Source: an uncultured Armatimonadota bacterium
GTDB lineage: Bacteria; Armatimonadota; Armatimonadia; Armatimonadales; Armatimonadaceae
DNA: 64,000 bases
NCBI GenBank assembly: GCA_903910385.1
Contig: CAIVZM010000038.1
Location: 19,854-83,853, forward strand
Direction: 5' to 3'
Shown here: positions 25,884-32,982 of the stretch, piece by piece
How positions within the stretch are numbered: the stretch's first letter is position 1
How the letters are laid out: each line of letters starts with the position of its first letter
Notes under the pieces: generated by a model
Told to the model about the DNA's origin: nothing
What the model saw: only the letters and a program-made list of their open reading frames with translations
Database searches by the model: none
Position numbers and translations under genes: made by a program

Positions 25884-26147
25884 GACTTCACCGTTCGCGT
25901 CAGCGCATGTGTAATCGTATTGAGTGGAATCACTTCCTTCCTGGCCAGCACTCGAGCCTGGCGCATAGCCGACCCTAACAACCTCTGGTCGCATCTCGCC
26001 CTTGACTTCTCCATTCTGATGAAGGTAATTTTTTGTGCCGTCTGGGTTCTGTTTCTGGGGGAACTTATCAAGTTCAGGGTTGACAGGAATCAATCGCTCT
26101 TACGCTTCCTGTGGAAAAGCCATTGGAAGAAAAGGGTCAATACCTGA
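25833..26147 (+). CDS. Small two-helix membrane protein
   Basis: 104 residues, ATG 25833 with AAAAGGAAAG upstream. It begins MKTTMTKFPYARALRIMDF; two hydrophobic helices follow (VSACVIVLSGITSFLAS and ILMKVIFCAVWVLFLGELI), then a basic C-terminus (KSHWKKR). The first codons plus promoter have been copied onto a yoeB remnant at 27233. No family recognised. Confidence 0.6.
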   Translation: MKTTMTKFPYARALRIMDFTVRVSACVIVLSGITSFLASTRAWRIADPNNLWSHLALDFSILMKVIFCAVWVLFLGELIKFRVDRNQSLLRFLWKSHWKKRVNT

Positions 26148-26228
26148 ACTCCTCAATTGCCACCGAGGTTACGTATTGAGGTAGCCATTAGCGACAGATT
26201 CTCCCCAGCAAAGTGTAGAGGAGTAACA

Positions 26229-26462
26229 ATGATTACAGAAAAAACCAACCGCCGCCTCTTTTTGTGGGTAGCGGGGGTTGGGTGTCTCTTTATTAGAGGT
26301 TTACTCATCAATATCCCCTATCACCTCAGAGTATTGAACAGCGCCTACGCTTCGCAGAAGGGTGATGTCATTCTTCATTGGGTGATGACGGATGGGGTTA
26401 TTTTCCTGCTGGTAATCCTGTTCTGGATTTACTGCTTCAAACTTGCTCGATCCCGAATGTAG
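26229..26462 (+). CDS. Small two-helix membrane protein
   Basis: 77 residues from ATG 26229 (AGAGGAGT upstream). Helices: LFLWVAGVGCLFIRGLLINI and TDGVIFLLVILFWIYCFKL, with basic residues at both ends. It follows the 25833 gene by 81 bp on the same strand and could share its transcript. Unknown function. Confidence 0.55.
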   Translation: MITEKTNRRLFLWVAGVGCLFIRGLLINIPYHLRVLNSAYASQKGDVILHWVMTDGVIFLLVILFWIYCFKLARSRM

Positions 26463-26625
26463 AGAGTATCCGCTTGCTCTCCAATACATCATTCCGCCCC
26501 GGTTGCAGAGGCGTGAACGCAACGATACGTTTATCCCTTTATACCGAGATTTATGGCTTTTTAGAGGTTTTGCCGCATAAAAGGGATGTGGGCGCTGAAC
26601 GCGAGCGAAAGCAAGGCGACAATTT

Positions 26626-26760
26626 ATGTCAACTGTATGGTTCGTTACGGTCATATTGATCTTAGTGGCAGTTAGTGGTGATTTACTACTGATGAGGAGA
26701 AGAAATGTCCCTCTTTTCATTTTTGGCGAAAAAGAATATCTATTCGGAACCCCTGGATAA
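26626..26760 (+). pseudogene. Truncated copy of the 24578 membrane-protein gene
   Basis: ATG 26626 encodes MSTVWFVTVILILVAVSGD, closely like MSKILFVTIILAIVAVTAD of the 24578 gene, and the upstream sequence (GCTGAAC.CGAGC to GCAAGGCGAC) is also shared. After about 27 residues the match ends, and the frame stops at 26758-26760 inside the next gene. It is a 5' fragment left by a duplication or recombination. Confidence 0.65.
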
Positions 26761-27094
26761 TGCCTCGCTAAGAAAACTCCAGGCAACCTATGAACGAAAC
26801 GAGGAGGAAGGTGAAGAAGAAGCGAAAAAGCTCATTGACGCTTTTCCAGACAGCGCTTTTCTTTCTCACGTATTAGCGCAGTTCGCTCTCAAACGAGAAG
26901 ATTGGGTTTCGGCGCTTGCATACTCTTCGATGGCTTTAAGCCTTGATCCCGATAATCCCAACCATTATCGCCTGCTCGCGTTCATAATGGATAAGAATGG
27001 CTTCAACGATTTCTCGCGGGTATTGACACAAATAGGAGTGGGAAAATACGTTCACTTAACGGGATCAAAACCATCTGTCTCTCCTCCTCCATAG
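26705..27094 (+). CDS. Small TPR-like protein
   Basis: 129 residues, ATG 26705 with GAGGAGAAG upstream. Soluble and helical, with an acidic segment (ERNEEEGEEEAKKLIDAFPD). A tetratricopeptide-like unit follows: FLSHVLAQFALKREDWVSAL and YSSMALSLDPDNPNHYRLLA. It overlaps the truncated membrane-gene fragment in another frame. Last apparently intact plus-strand gene of the island. Binding partner unknown. Confidence 0.6.
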   Translation: MSLFSFLAKKNIYSEPLDNASLRKLQATYERNEEEGEEEAKKLIDAFPDSAFLSHVLAQFALKREDWVSALAYSSMALSLDPDNPNHYRLLAFIMDKNGFNDFSRVLTQIGVGKYVHLTGSKPSVSPPP

Positions 27095-27155
27095 ATATCC
27101 TTGGTGACGGTGCGTCATTCCATGTTATTTCAGACCCGAGACCATTGAATCATAG

Positions 27156-27174
27156 CAATCCGACTACTGGCGTC
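27156..27174. repeat. 19-bp direct repeat, right copy
   Basis: Identical to 20429-20447. In one frame it reads QSDYWRRDGNVTS then stop, resembling the QSDYWRHGR end of the 20114 protein. This may be the displaced original 3' end of that gene. A stop codon lies directly before it. Confidence 0.7.
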
Positions 27175-27232
27175 GCGACGGGAACGTGACAAGTTGATGG
27201 CTCAGAATGCGCCATACTCAGCAAAAATTTAG

Positions 27233-27315
27233 GGTGTGGCGCACTGCACTCAACAGGAAAGACAATGAAAACAACGATGACAAAGTTTCCTTATGTCAGG
27301 GCGCTTCGTATCATA
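27233..27315 (+). repeat. 83-bp duplication, decayed copy
   Basis: Second copy of 25801-25883. It supplies an ATG (27265) and 17 codons that run in frame into the yoeB remnant. Confidence 0.85.
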
Positions 27316-27804
27316 GCCCTTGTCGAAGCGATCATGGAAGACCCTTTTGACGGTATCGGAAAGCCAGAACCGCTCAAGTATCTTGCTGCAAACACCTGAG
27401 CGCGGCGTATTACTCAGGAGCATCGCCTCGTTTACCTGATAAGTCGTGATCGGATTGACTTCCTGCAGGCTCGCTACCATTACGAGTAAACCCTGTTTGT
27501 CTGTGGTCACCAAACGAACTGCGTCTCGGTTCGGTAAAAGGAACAGCAGGGGCGCGGCGCGGACGATGGCGAAGTCGAGGCCGAGGGTTTGCAGGGCGGT
27601 TTGCACGGCGTTCAGGGACACGTCGCCGCCTTCCGTGAGAGAGCGATACCGGGAAGGTCGCGCTCCATCAGCGGCAGGGGCGATTTCGCGCTGGGCGCGA
27701 ATCATGCCGTCCGCTCCCTCCTCGTAAGCGGCGGCAAGATATTCTCGCGGGGATTCCGGGTCGCATAAATCAGCCGCGAAACTCTCTCGATAGTCCTTCA
27801 ACAT
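27250..27804 (-). pseudogene. HigA-like (COG3636) antitoxin with aberrant C-terminus
   Basis: Residues 1 to about 105 resemble putative addiction-module antidotes: SPREYLAAAYEEGADGMIRA, then ARPSRYRSLTEGGDVSLNAV and QTALQTLGLDFAI, the usual HTH region with several residues missing from its middle. From about residue 105 the frame is simply antisense to the yoeB remnant and the 83-bp repeat, so the natural 3' end has been lost. No partner toxin is seen upstream. The remaining domain might still fold, but this is more likely a relic. Confidence 0.55.
27265..27489 (+). pseudogene. yoeB: YoeB-family toxin remnant, hybrid start and internal stop
   Basis: The frame from ATG 27265 reads MKTTMTKFPYVRALRI (from the 83-bp duplication) and then ALVEAIMEDPFDGIGKPEPLK, a TGA at 27397-27399, and ARRITQEHRLVYLISRDRI, DFLQARYHYE and stop. 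The second and third parts match YoeB (PFEGxGKPEPLKH, SRRITEEHRLVY, CRYHY), including the Glu, Arg and His-Tyr residues used for ribosome-dependent mRNA cleavage. YoeB has Trp where the TGA is (GFWSRRI), so one TGG-to-TGA change explains it. The N-terminal 25 or so residues of YoeB are missing. No yefM antitoxin is nearby. Confidence 0.85.
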
Positions 27805-28126
27805 CGTCTTTAACGGGGGTAACGCCCGTTATTATCTGGTCGTTTTGCCCCGGAATCAGCCGGATGAATTTTTCACCCACGAACAGCAGGAGCGCTTATC
27901 AGGAATTGATAGGCGAGAAGCGCCGCCGTTCCCTCACTAACACGGAATCTGAAGAACTCGCGGTAGTTGATGGCGCGGTAATGAAGACGGACTCGCACCT
28001 TCCTCTGTGATATTGTACCGATAAAGCGTCGTCGGGGGCGGAAAGTTTGATAGAGTTCACGCTACCGGAAACGCCGAAGGTGGTTCTGGCGTTATGTAGC
28101 GATCATCTTGAGGACGAGGTTCAAAG
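27805..28126. other. Intergenic region without a supported gene
   Basis: A small hairpin (AACGGG..CCCGTT near 27812-27830) lies at its left end. Short open stretches exist on both strands but none has a start, a binding site and a recognisable product together. Confidence 0.35.
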
Positions 28127-28157
28127 GCGAGAGGCGCAGACCTATGCGCCTCTCGCC
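28127..28157. terminator. Terminator of the PhyH operon
   Basis: Perfect 13-bp stem GGCGAGAGGCGCA / TGCGCCTCTCGCC with a 5-nt loop, 14 bp beyond the 3' end of the minus-strand PhyH gene. Confidence 0.75.
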
Positions 28158-28171
28158 GGGGGATGGTGTCG

Positions 28172-29011
28172 TTAAGCGACAGCGGCGATGCGTCGTTCAG
28201 GGTTGTTTTCGACGCGGGTGAGCCAGTAGTGCGTGTCGTAGTGGTCGTTGTCGGTCAGGAAGCGCCAGAGCTTGATACGCTGGGCGTACTCCAGGCGGTC
28301 GTCGTTTCCGTACCAGCCGTGATTGCGGAACAGAATGTTGCCGATTTCCGGACTGTCCAGATCGTCCGTGTTCCACAGGAGGGCCTGCCGGACGGTCGGA
28401 TTGATCCGCAGTTTGAACATGTAACGCATGGAATCGGTGGCGTTCGGCTGAGCGCAGTGCCAGATGCCGTGATGCGCCACGGCGACTGTCCCTGCCTTGC
28501 AGACCATCGGCATCTGTCCCCGGAAGTTCTGATACCGACCGATATCAGTCTCATGGATACGCCGCAGATGCGATCCCGGCAGGAACATCGTCCCGCCCAT
28601 TTCACGGGGCGTATCGTGCGGGTAGTAGAACAACTGGATATCGAACGCGAGTCGCGGGTCGATGATATTATCCGCGTGCCAGATTTGCCCCTCGACATGG
28701 CGCGGCCCGACCTTGTGGAACGCATGATGATCGTACAGCGGTTCCGTCCCGACCAGCGAGCGGATCAATCCCTGTACCTGCGGCAATCGGAACATCGCGC
28801 CGAAGCCGTCCGATTCCGGCCACAGACCGCTCAGTTCACGCCCGGAGCGCTCATAATGGGACGGGACACGCTTTTCATCGATCTCGCGCATCGACGCCTG
28901 ATTGATTTCATCGGGAACGATTTCGTCAAAGCGCAGAAAGCCGTCCGAGATGAAGTTCGCCATCTGCACCGATGTCAACAAGTCCTTTTTTTCCACCATG
29001 GGAAATGACAT
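28172..29011 (-). CDS. Phytanoyl-CoA dioxygenase (PhyH) family protein
   Basis: 279 residues from ATG 29011, with GGAGGAGG 7 nt upstream; the frame extends further upstream without biological support. 2-oxoglutarate/Fe(II) oxygenase: HxD in EGQIWHADNIID, jelly-roll strands GGTMFLPGSHLRRIHE, distal His in VAVAHHGIWHCAQPN with the downstream Arg in SMRYMFKLRINP. Gene 29014 ends 2 bp before it, so the two form an operon, divergent from an AraC regulator that may control it. Substrate unknown. Confidence 0.88.
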   Translation of the reverse strand: MSFPMVEKKDLLTSVQMANFISDGFLRFDEIVPDEINQASMREIDEKRVPSHYERSGRELSGLWPESDGFGAMFRLPQVQGLIRSLVGTEPLYDHHAFHKVGPRHVEGQIWHADNIIDPRLAFDIQLFYYPHDTPREMGGTMFLPGSHLRRIHETDIGRYQNFRGQMPMVCKAGTVAVAHHGIWHCAQPNATDSMRYMFKLRINPTVRQALLWNTDDLDSPEIGNILFRNHGWYGNDDRLEYAQRIKLWRFLTDNDHYDTHYWLTRVENNPERRIAAVA

Positions 29012-29013
29012 AA

Positions 29014-29283
29014 TCAAACCTCCTCCAGTTTTTCCAGTACGAACTCCCACCGCAGGTAAGAGGTCGTTAATTCCATACCCGGATACGCCGGGAACTGCGC
29101 GGGGAATTGGATCACCCGCCACCCATCCTGCATCGCCGCGAACACCGAGGGATACGGCGGCTCTTCGCTGTCGCCCGTCGTGTGATGTTCTTTGCCGGTG
29201 GCGTCGTACAGCGTCCATGCGCCGACCCGGTCGGTGAGCATCGGCGTCGCCGAGTAAAGTATGAGTAGTTTCTGTCGAACCAT
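29014..29283 (-). CDS. Hypothetical protein co-transcribed with PhyH
   Basis: 89 residues, ATG 29283. Soluble; contains LTDRVGAWTLYDATGKEHH, FAAMQDGWRVIQFPAQFPAY and LRWEFVLEKLEEV. The WRVIQFP..EL..LRWEFVLEK ending looks like small PhyH-associated proteins seen in related genomes, but I cannot name a family. It is the first gene of the divergent PhyH operon; 93 bp separate it from the AraC-type gene. Confidence 0.6.
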   Translation of the reverse strand: MVRQKLLILYSATPMLTDRVGAWTLYDATGKEHHTTGDSEEPPYPSVFAAMQDGWRVIQFPAQFPAYPGMELTTSYLRWEFVLEKLEEV

Positions 29284-29341
29284 TATCGCCCTTCGCCTTC
29301 TTCGTTGCGCTTATTGTGCCAGAAGGCGACGCGACTGACAA

Positions 29342-29370
29342 TTGCCCTCAAACGCGATTACTGGTATATT
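29342..29370 (+). promoter_or_regulatory. Promoter placing transcription start at the araC-type ATG
   Basis: TTGCCC (29342-29347), 17 nt, TATATT (29365-29370), then 6 nt to ATG 29377. There is no ribosome binding site, so the mRNA is probably leaderless. Confidence 0.55.
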
Positions 29371-29376
29371 TTCGCT

Positions 29377-30225
29377 ATGGCGACCAACGCGACAACCGTA
29401 GAAGCGACCGGGTGGGAAGAAATTCGCTGGCCGATTGCGCTGGGGACGCCGCCCGATTTCGTCTCGGTAGGAATAGGGTTGCACGGAAGGCGGGGGCCGA
29501 TAGACCGCTACCTTCTCCCCGATCTCTGGTGCTTGCATCTCTACACCTATTCCGCGACACTGCTCCTGGGAAAACAAACCTTTCCCATTCGCCCCGGTTT
29601 CGCCGGACTGATTCCGCCGAATATGCCCACTGAGTATCGGTATCGTGGCGTATCGCAACATCTCTTTGTGCATTTTCGCTGGTCGACAAACGCGCAAGCG
29701 ACAGGAGAGAGCGCCGAGCGTATCCCGGCGATGCAGGATATGGGCGCAGAGTTCGCCCGCTACTACGGGCAATTGGAACGTGTCGTGCGCGGCGTCGGAC
29801 GCGCCCCCTCGCGGGCGCAATCGTGCGTCTGGGATATCCTCTGCGAACTCTGCGACCGGCAGGACTCCCGCCCGACAGACGCCCCGGACGCCCACCCTGC
29901 CGTCCGCGCCGCCGTTTCCCTGATCGAACTGCGCCTTGCCGAACCGCTCAGCGTCGCGCAGTTAGCGGACGAGTGCCATATCTCCTACAGTTATCTGGGC
30001 CGTCTTTTTCAGGAAGCGTATGGAACGACGGTCGTCGGCTATATCCGGGATCGCCGCATGCAACGCGCCGCGCACCTTCTGAGCCAGTCCACCCTGCCCA
30101 TCAAAGTCATCGCCGCCGCCGTCGGCATCCCCGACCTGCACCTCTTTAATAAAACCGTCCGTCACACCCTCGGAGCCTCCCCCCGCGCCATCAGACAGGG
30201 AATTGGTAGCGCAGAACGCCGATAA
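29377..30225 (+). CDS. AraC-family transcriptional regulator
   Basis: 282 residues. The N-terminal half is a cupin-like sensing domain (YLLPDLWCLHLYTYSATLLL, IRPGFAGLIPPNMPTEYRYR). The C-terminal AraC double helix-turn-helix has LSVAQLADECHISYSYLGRL, FQEAYGTTVVGYIRDRRMQ and a second HTH IKVIAAAVGIPDLHLFNKTV. AraC proteins with cupin domains usually sense sugars and activate catabolic genes. The divergent PhyH operon and the nearby mannonate-pathway genes fit such a role. Probably leaderless start (see promoter). Confidence 0.92.
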   Translation: MATNATTVEATGWEEIRWPIALGTPPDFVSVGIGLHGRRGPIDRYLLPDLWCLHLYTYSATLLLGKQTFPIRPGFAGLIPPNMPTEYRYRGVSQHLFVHFRWSTNAQATGESAERIPAMQDMGAEFARYYGQLERVVRGVGRAPSRAQSCVWDILCELCDRQDSRPTDAPDAHPAVRAAVSLIELRLAEPLSVAQLADECHISYSYLGRLFQEAYGTTVVGYIRDRRMQRAAHLLSQSTLPIKVIAAAVGIPDLHLFNKTVRHTLGASPRAIRQGIGSAERR

Positions 30226-30273
30226 AATCAACGTTAAATCCACTTGCTTTTCTACGTTCAGGAACTTCACGAC

Positions 30274-30756
30274 CTACGAACCTTTCCATTCCGCCACTGC
30301 CTGCAGAAATTCCACCGGGCTAACAATGCGGGTGTGCGGGCAAAGCCGCTGGAAGGTCGGGTCGTCGTTCAGGTAAAGTAAGTCATTGTCCCGCGTCACG
30401 ATGAAATCGGCGGAGCGCTCGATGGCTAAGTTGATGGTCATGGCGTCTTTGGGGTCGCGGGGAAAGAAAACGCGCTCCGGGGCATTGGGAACGCGAGTCG
30501 CCAGAGCGTCTATGCGTCCCAATTGCGCCTCGACCACTTCAGGGTCTTGCAGCAGAGGGTATTTGCGCCGCAACTCCTCGCGGGTAAGAACCGCTTCGTA
30601 CTCGCTTCGGAGGCGATTGCCAACAAAGGCGTCAGTGCGGTCCGCTGTCAAGAGTTACAGGGCGCGTTCGGCGGAACCATCGGGGTTAAGGGCGTCTTGA
30701 AGCAAAATACCAGTATCGTAAATGATGCTTGGCTTGACGGATTCGCTCGTTGTCAC
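30274..30756 (-). pseudogene. PIN-family toxin gene interrupted by a nonsense codon
   Basis: Read from GTG 30756 (AGGAA upstream, 2 bp after the antitoxin stop), the frame gives TTSESVKPSIIYDTGILLQD, ALNPDGSAERAL, then TAA at 30655-30657 (codon 34), then LLTADRTDAFVGNRLRSEYE and so on to IVSPVEFLQAVAEW. The parts before and after the stop form one continuous COG1569-type PIN domain: first Asp in IIYDTG, later acids in RDPKDAM and RDNDLL. A CAA-to-TAA change would explain the stop. Restart at TTG 30651 would lack the first catalytic Asp, so the toxin is probably dead. Confidence 0.8.
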
Positions 30757-30758
30757 CG

Positions 30759-31046
30759 TTACGCTTCCTGATTACGGCGCTCGGTGCGATAGGCTTTGAT
30801 TTCGGCGTCAATGTCGGCGGCGATTTCTTCTTCGGTCAGACCACTCTCTATGAACGCTTGCTGCGCCTTCTCCTGACTGCGCCGGAGTTTAGCTTTCCAT
30901 TCGGGTTCGGTAACGGTCTCGGTCAGGGCGTCAAGTACGAACTTATCAGGGTCTTCCCCTTTGGCCCGGGCAGTCTCCGCGATGCGGGCGAACAGGTCGG
31001 CGGGAATGGCGATGGTATGCGGTTCCGAGTGCGTCGAGGTCGACAT
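30759..31046 (-). CDS. Antitoxin of the PIN TA pair
   Basis: 95 residues from ATG 31046 with AAAGGGC upstream. A short ribbon-helix-helix-like start (HTIAIPADLFARIAETARAK, then GEDPDKFVLDALTETV) is followed by an acidic, helical toxin-binding tail ending EEIAADIDAEIKAYRTERRN. The toxin gene follows after 2 bp, the normal TA order. The antitoxin appears intact although its toxin is interrupted. Confidence 0.75.
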   Translation of the reverse strand: MSTSTHSEPHTIAIPADLFARIAETARAKGEDPDKFVLDALTETVTEPEWKAKLRRSQEKAQQAFIESGLTEEEIAADIDAEIKAYRTERRNQEA

Positions 31047-31169
31047 GGCTAATGCCCTTTCGTGTAACATCGAATCTTGTAAGTCCAATTATATCCCTGC
31101 CGCGTCGGGCGTCAAAAATCTTCCGCCAGATACTGCCCTATCATCTACTCTTATCTACCGATAAAAACC

Positions 31170-31201
31170 AATGGGGTGACGCCACTTGGCGTCACCCCAT
31201 T
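31170..31201. terminator. Hairpin terminator
   Basis: AATGGGGTGACGCC / GGCGTCACCCCATT, 14- to 15-bp stem with a 2- to 4-nt loop, between the TA pair and the 3' end of the PhyH gene at 31227. Confidence 0.75.
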
Positions 31202-31226
31202 ACATTCTCAACTCAAACTATAACGC

Positions 31227-32081
31227 TTACCATTTGTCATAGCCCAGTAGTTTTCGACCGAGTGGGGTGAGTTCGGCGTGGGGGTACTTGCGTTCGCGGC
31301 CTTTGTAGGGTTCGGGGACTTCGCGTTCCCAGGAGAGGGTGGCGCGTTTCTCTTCGAAGGACGCGATACGGTCGGCGACGCCCTCTTCGAAGTTTTCCGG
31401 GACGCGATGCATGGTCAGGTATTGCGCGAGGCGTGGGCGCGTCCCCTCATTCCGTCCGTTACCGTGCGCCAGCAGACTGTTCCAGATGACCAGATCGCCC
31501 GCCTTCATGGGAATGGGCGTAATCGCCATACCTTCCGGCAACGGGAACGACTTCGGGGAACGGGCGGGACGGGCTTCGGGATACGCGTCCAACCATTTGT
31601 CCAGATCCTTGTGGAATCCGGGGATACATTGAAAGCCGCCCATATCCGCATCCGTGTCCGTCAGCGAGAGGACTCCCTGCACGAAGGGACGGGTCGGCAA
31701 CGGCTTCGTGGTGTCCAGATCCCAGTGAATGAAACCGTTATCGTCACCGAGGGGATGGTCGGGATTGACCGGCGGCTTCATTCCGGCGCGATCCAGAGAG
31801 ACCCAGAGTTTTTCCGTGCCGAGCAGATCGGTGAAAATATCATGCACCTTCGGATATTGCCGGTTCGCCCAGAGCGCCGGATGCTGATGAAAATGGACGA
31901 GCGCGCTTTTCCGTTCCGCCGGATACCAGGTGGATGGATCATTGGCATCCATTTCCAGATACTCGAAGATTGCGGATATCAAGGCGTCCAGATTTTCCTG
32001 CGGAACCGCGTTCGGTACAACCAGATACCCATTATCCTCAAAGAAGGTCATGTCCTTTTCGGACAGGACTCGTAATTCCAT
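31227..32081 (-). CDS. Phytanoyl-CoA dioxygenase (PhyH) family protein
   Basis: 284 residues. N-terminus LSEKDMTFFEDNGYLVVPNA is typical. Iron ligands: HWD in NGFIHWDLDTTK and distal His in IWNSLLAHGNGRN, with Arg in EGTRPRLAQYLT. Inserted FHKDLDKWLDAYPEARPA follows GGFQCIPG. It resembles the longer PhyH-type proteins common in Armatimonadota and Planctomycetes that act in secondary or sugar metabolism. ATG 32081 has GAGG about 10 nt upstream. Confidence 0.88.
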   Translation of the reverse strand: MELRVLSEKDMTFFEDNGYLVVPNAVPQENLDALISAIFEYLEMDANDPSTWYPAERKSALVHFHQHPALWANRQYPKVHDIFTDLLGTEKLWVSLDRAGMKPPVNPDHPLGDDNGFIHWDLDTTKPLPTRPFVQGVLSLTDTDADMGGFQCIPGFHKDLDKWLDAYPEARPARSPKSFPLPEGMAITPIPMKAGDLVIWNSLLAHGNGRNEGTRPRLAQYLTMHRVPENFEEGVADRIASFEEKRATLSWEREVPEPYKGRERKYPHAELTPLGRKLLGYDKW

Positions 32082-32202
32082 CGCTTCATCGCCTCTTTCA
32101 AAAAACTTTCTTCATTATTACCTCTCCGTCAGGGGAAGTCCTTTTCCGGTTTTTGCTCAGCGAACCGCCTGCGATATGAAATTGCCCTGAATCCGGCGCT
32201 CC

Positions 32203-32661
32203 TCAGGCGTTGGAATCCCTGCCATTATCCTTCAGCCAGAGGAAAGTGAATCGTTTTCCGCCAAATTCAGAGAGAACGGACAGGTCAAGGTCATACATTC
32301 CGGTATGCACTCCCAGGAATTTCGCCTTCCACAGTTCGAGTTTTTTATCCGCCAGATTGGCGACATCAAGCAAGATCGTCGCGCCGGTATGTACATTGTC
32401 CTGAGTCTCGCTTACCCCGACCAGAAGACCATCCGTAGTTATCAAACGTAGTCCTTTCCACCATCGAATCGGTTCAGGATCAGTCGCGGAAGTGAGGACA
32501 AATTCGATGTTCTCCGCACCGCAGACGCTATCCTCGACATTCAGACGGATAGTGTCCTCCGGATTCCAGGAAAGTCCTTCATCATCAATTGGTAATGTCA
32601 GGTTGAGCGACCCGTAAAAGACCGATCCACTCACGCCAAAAAAACGCCAATCTACTGTCAT
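32203..32661 (-). CDS. Hypothetical beta-rich protein
   Basis: 152 residues, ATG 32661 with AGGAG 6 nt upstream, so it is a real gene. No signal peptide or membrane segment. The sequence is mostly beta strands (GSLNLTLPIDDEGLSWNPED, IEFVLTSATDPEPIRWW, KRFTFLWLKDN). Two cysteines at most. Family not recognised. It lies 121 bp upstream of the PhyH gene and may share its transcript. Confidence 0.6.
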   Translation of the reverse strand: MTVDWRFFGVSGSVFYGSLNLTLPIDDEGLSWNPEDTIRLNVEDSVCGAENIEFVLTSATDPEPIRWWKGLRLITTDGLLVGVSETQDNVHTGATILLDVANLADKKLELWKAKFLGVHTGMYDLDLSVLSEFGGKRFTFLWLKDNGRDSNA

Positions 32662-32982
32662 CGTTGACTCCTAATCGTGCGGGGCATCTTTTTTTGATAC
32701 CAGTGCATCCCGCACGCTACCTACGATAGATACTACGGAATGCGCCGGGTAATAGCAAGGGAGTGTGAGCAAATGCATAGTGCGATGACTCAGTGACGAC
32801 GCTCCTATGCTGTGAGTTACTCCTTCGTCAAATAGATGAGGAATTCTTATTCCAAATATGCCATATTAAGGTAAGGAACCTGCCCTGCATAAAATAACCT
32901 TATGCGGTATTCATAGGAGAGCGCCTGAAACGCCTCCCGATTGGTGGGCATTCCCAAGCGACGCATTAAAGGAAATGAATAG
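32662..32982. other. 321-bp intergenic region
   Basis: No supported gene. A 38-codon minus-strand frame (about 32850-32966; MRRLGMPTNREAFQALSYEY at its start) has protein-like composition but no ribosome binding site. The ribosome binding site of the carbonic anhydrase gene (AAAGGA) is at the right end. Confidence 0.35.

Noticed and set aside
20441..27174. Integrase or transposase within the island
   Set aside because: I looked for tyrosine/serine recombinase and DDE motifs in the visible genes and found none, so the att-like repeats are not proof of a mobile element.
23758..27264. T6SS or Tc components
   Set aside because: No VgrG, PAAR, TcA or TcB-like gene is present; the YD-repeat protein is better explained as Tat-exported.
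28049..28174. Short plus-strand frame beginning TTG 28052
   Set aside because: It runs through the terminator at 28127 and has no recognisable product.
28163..29008. Plus-strand 281-residue frame
   Set aside because: Full-length antisense shadow of the PhyH gene at 28172-29011, whose fold and ribosome binding site are clear.
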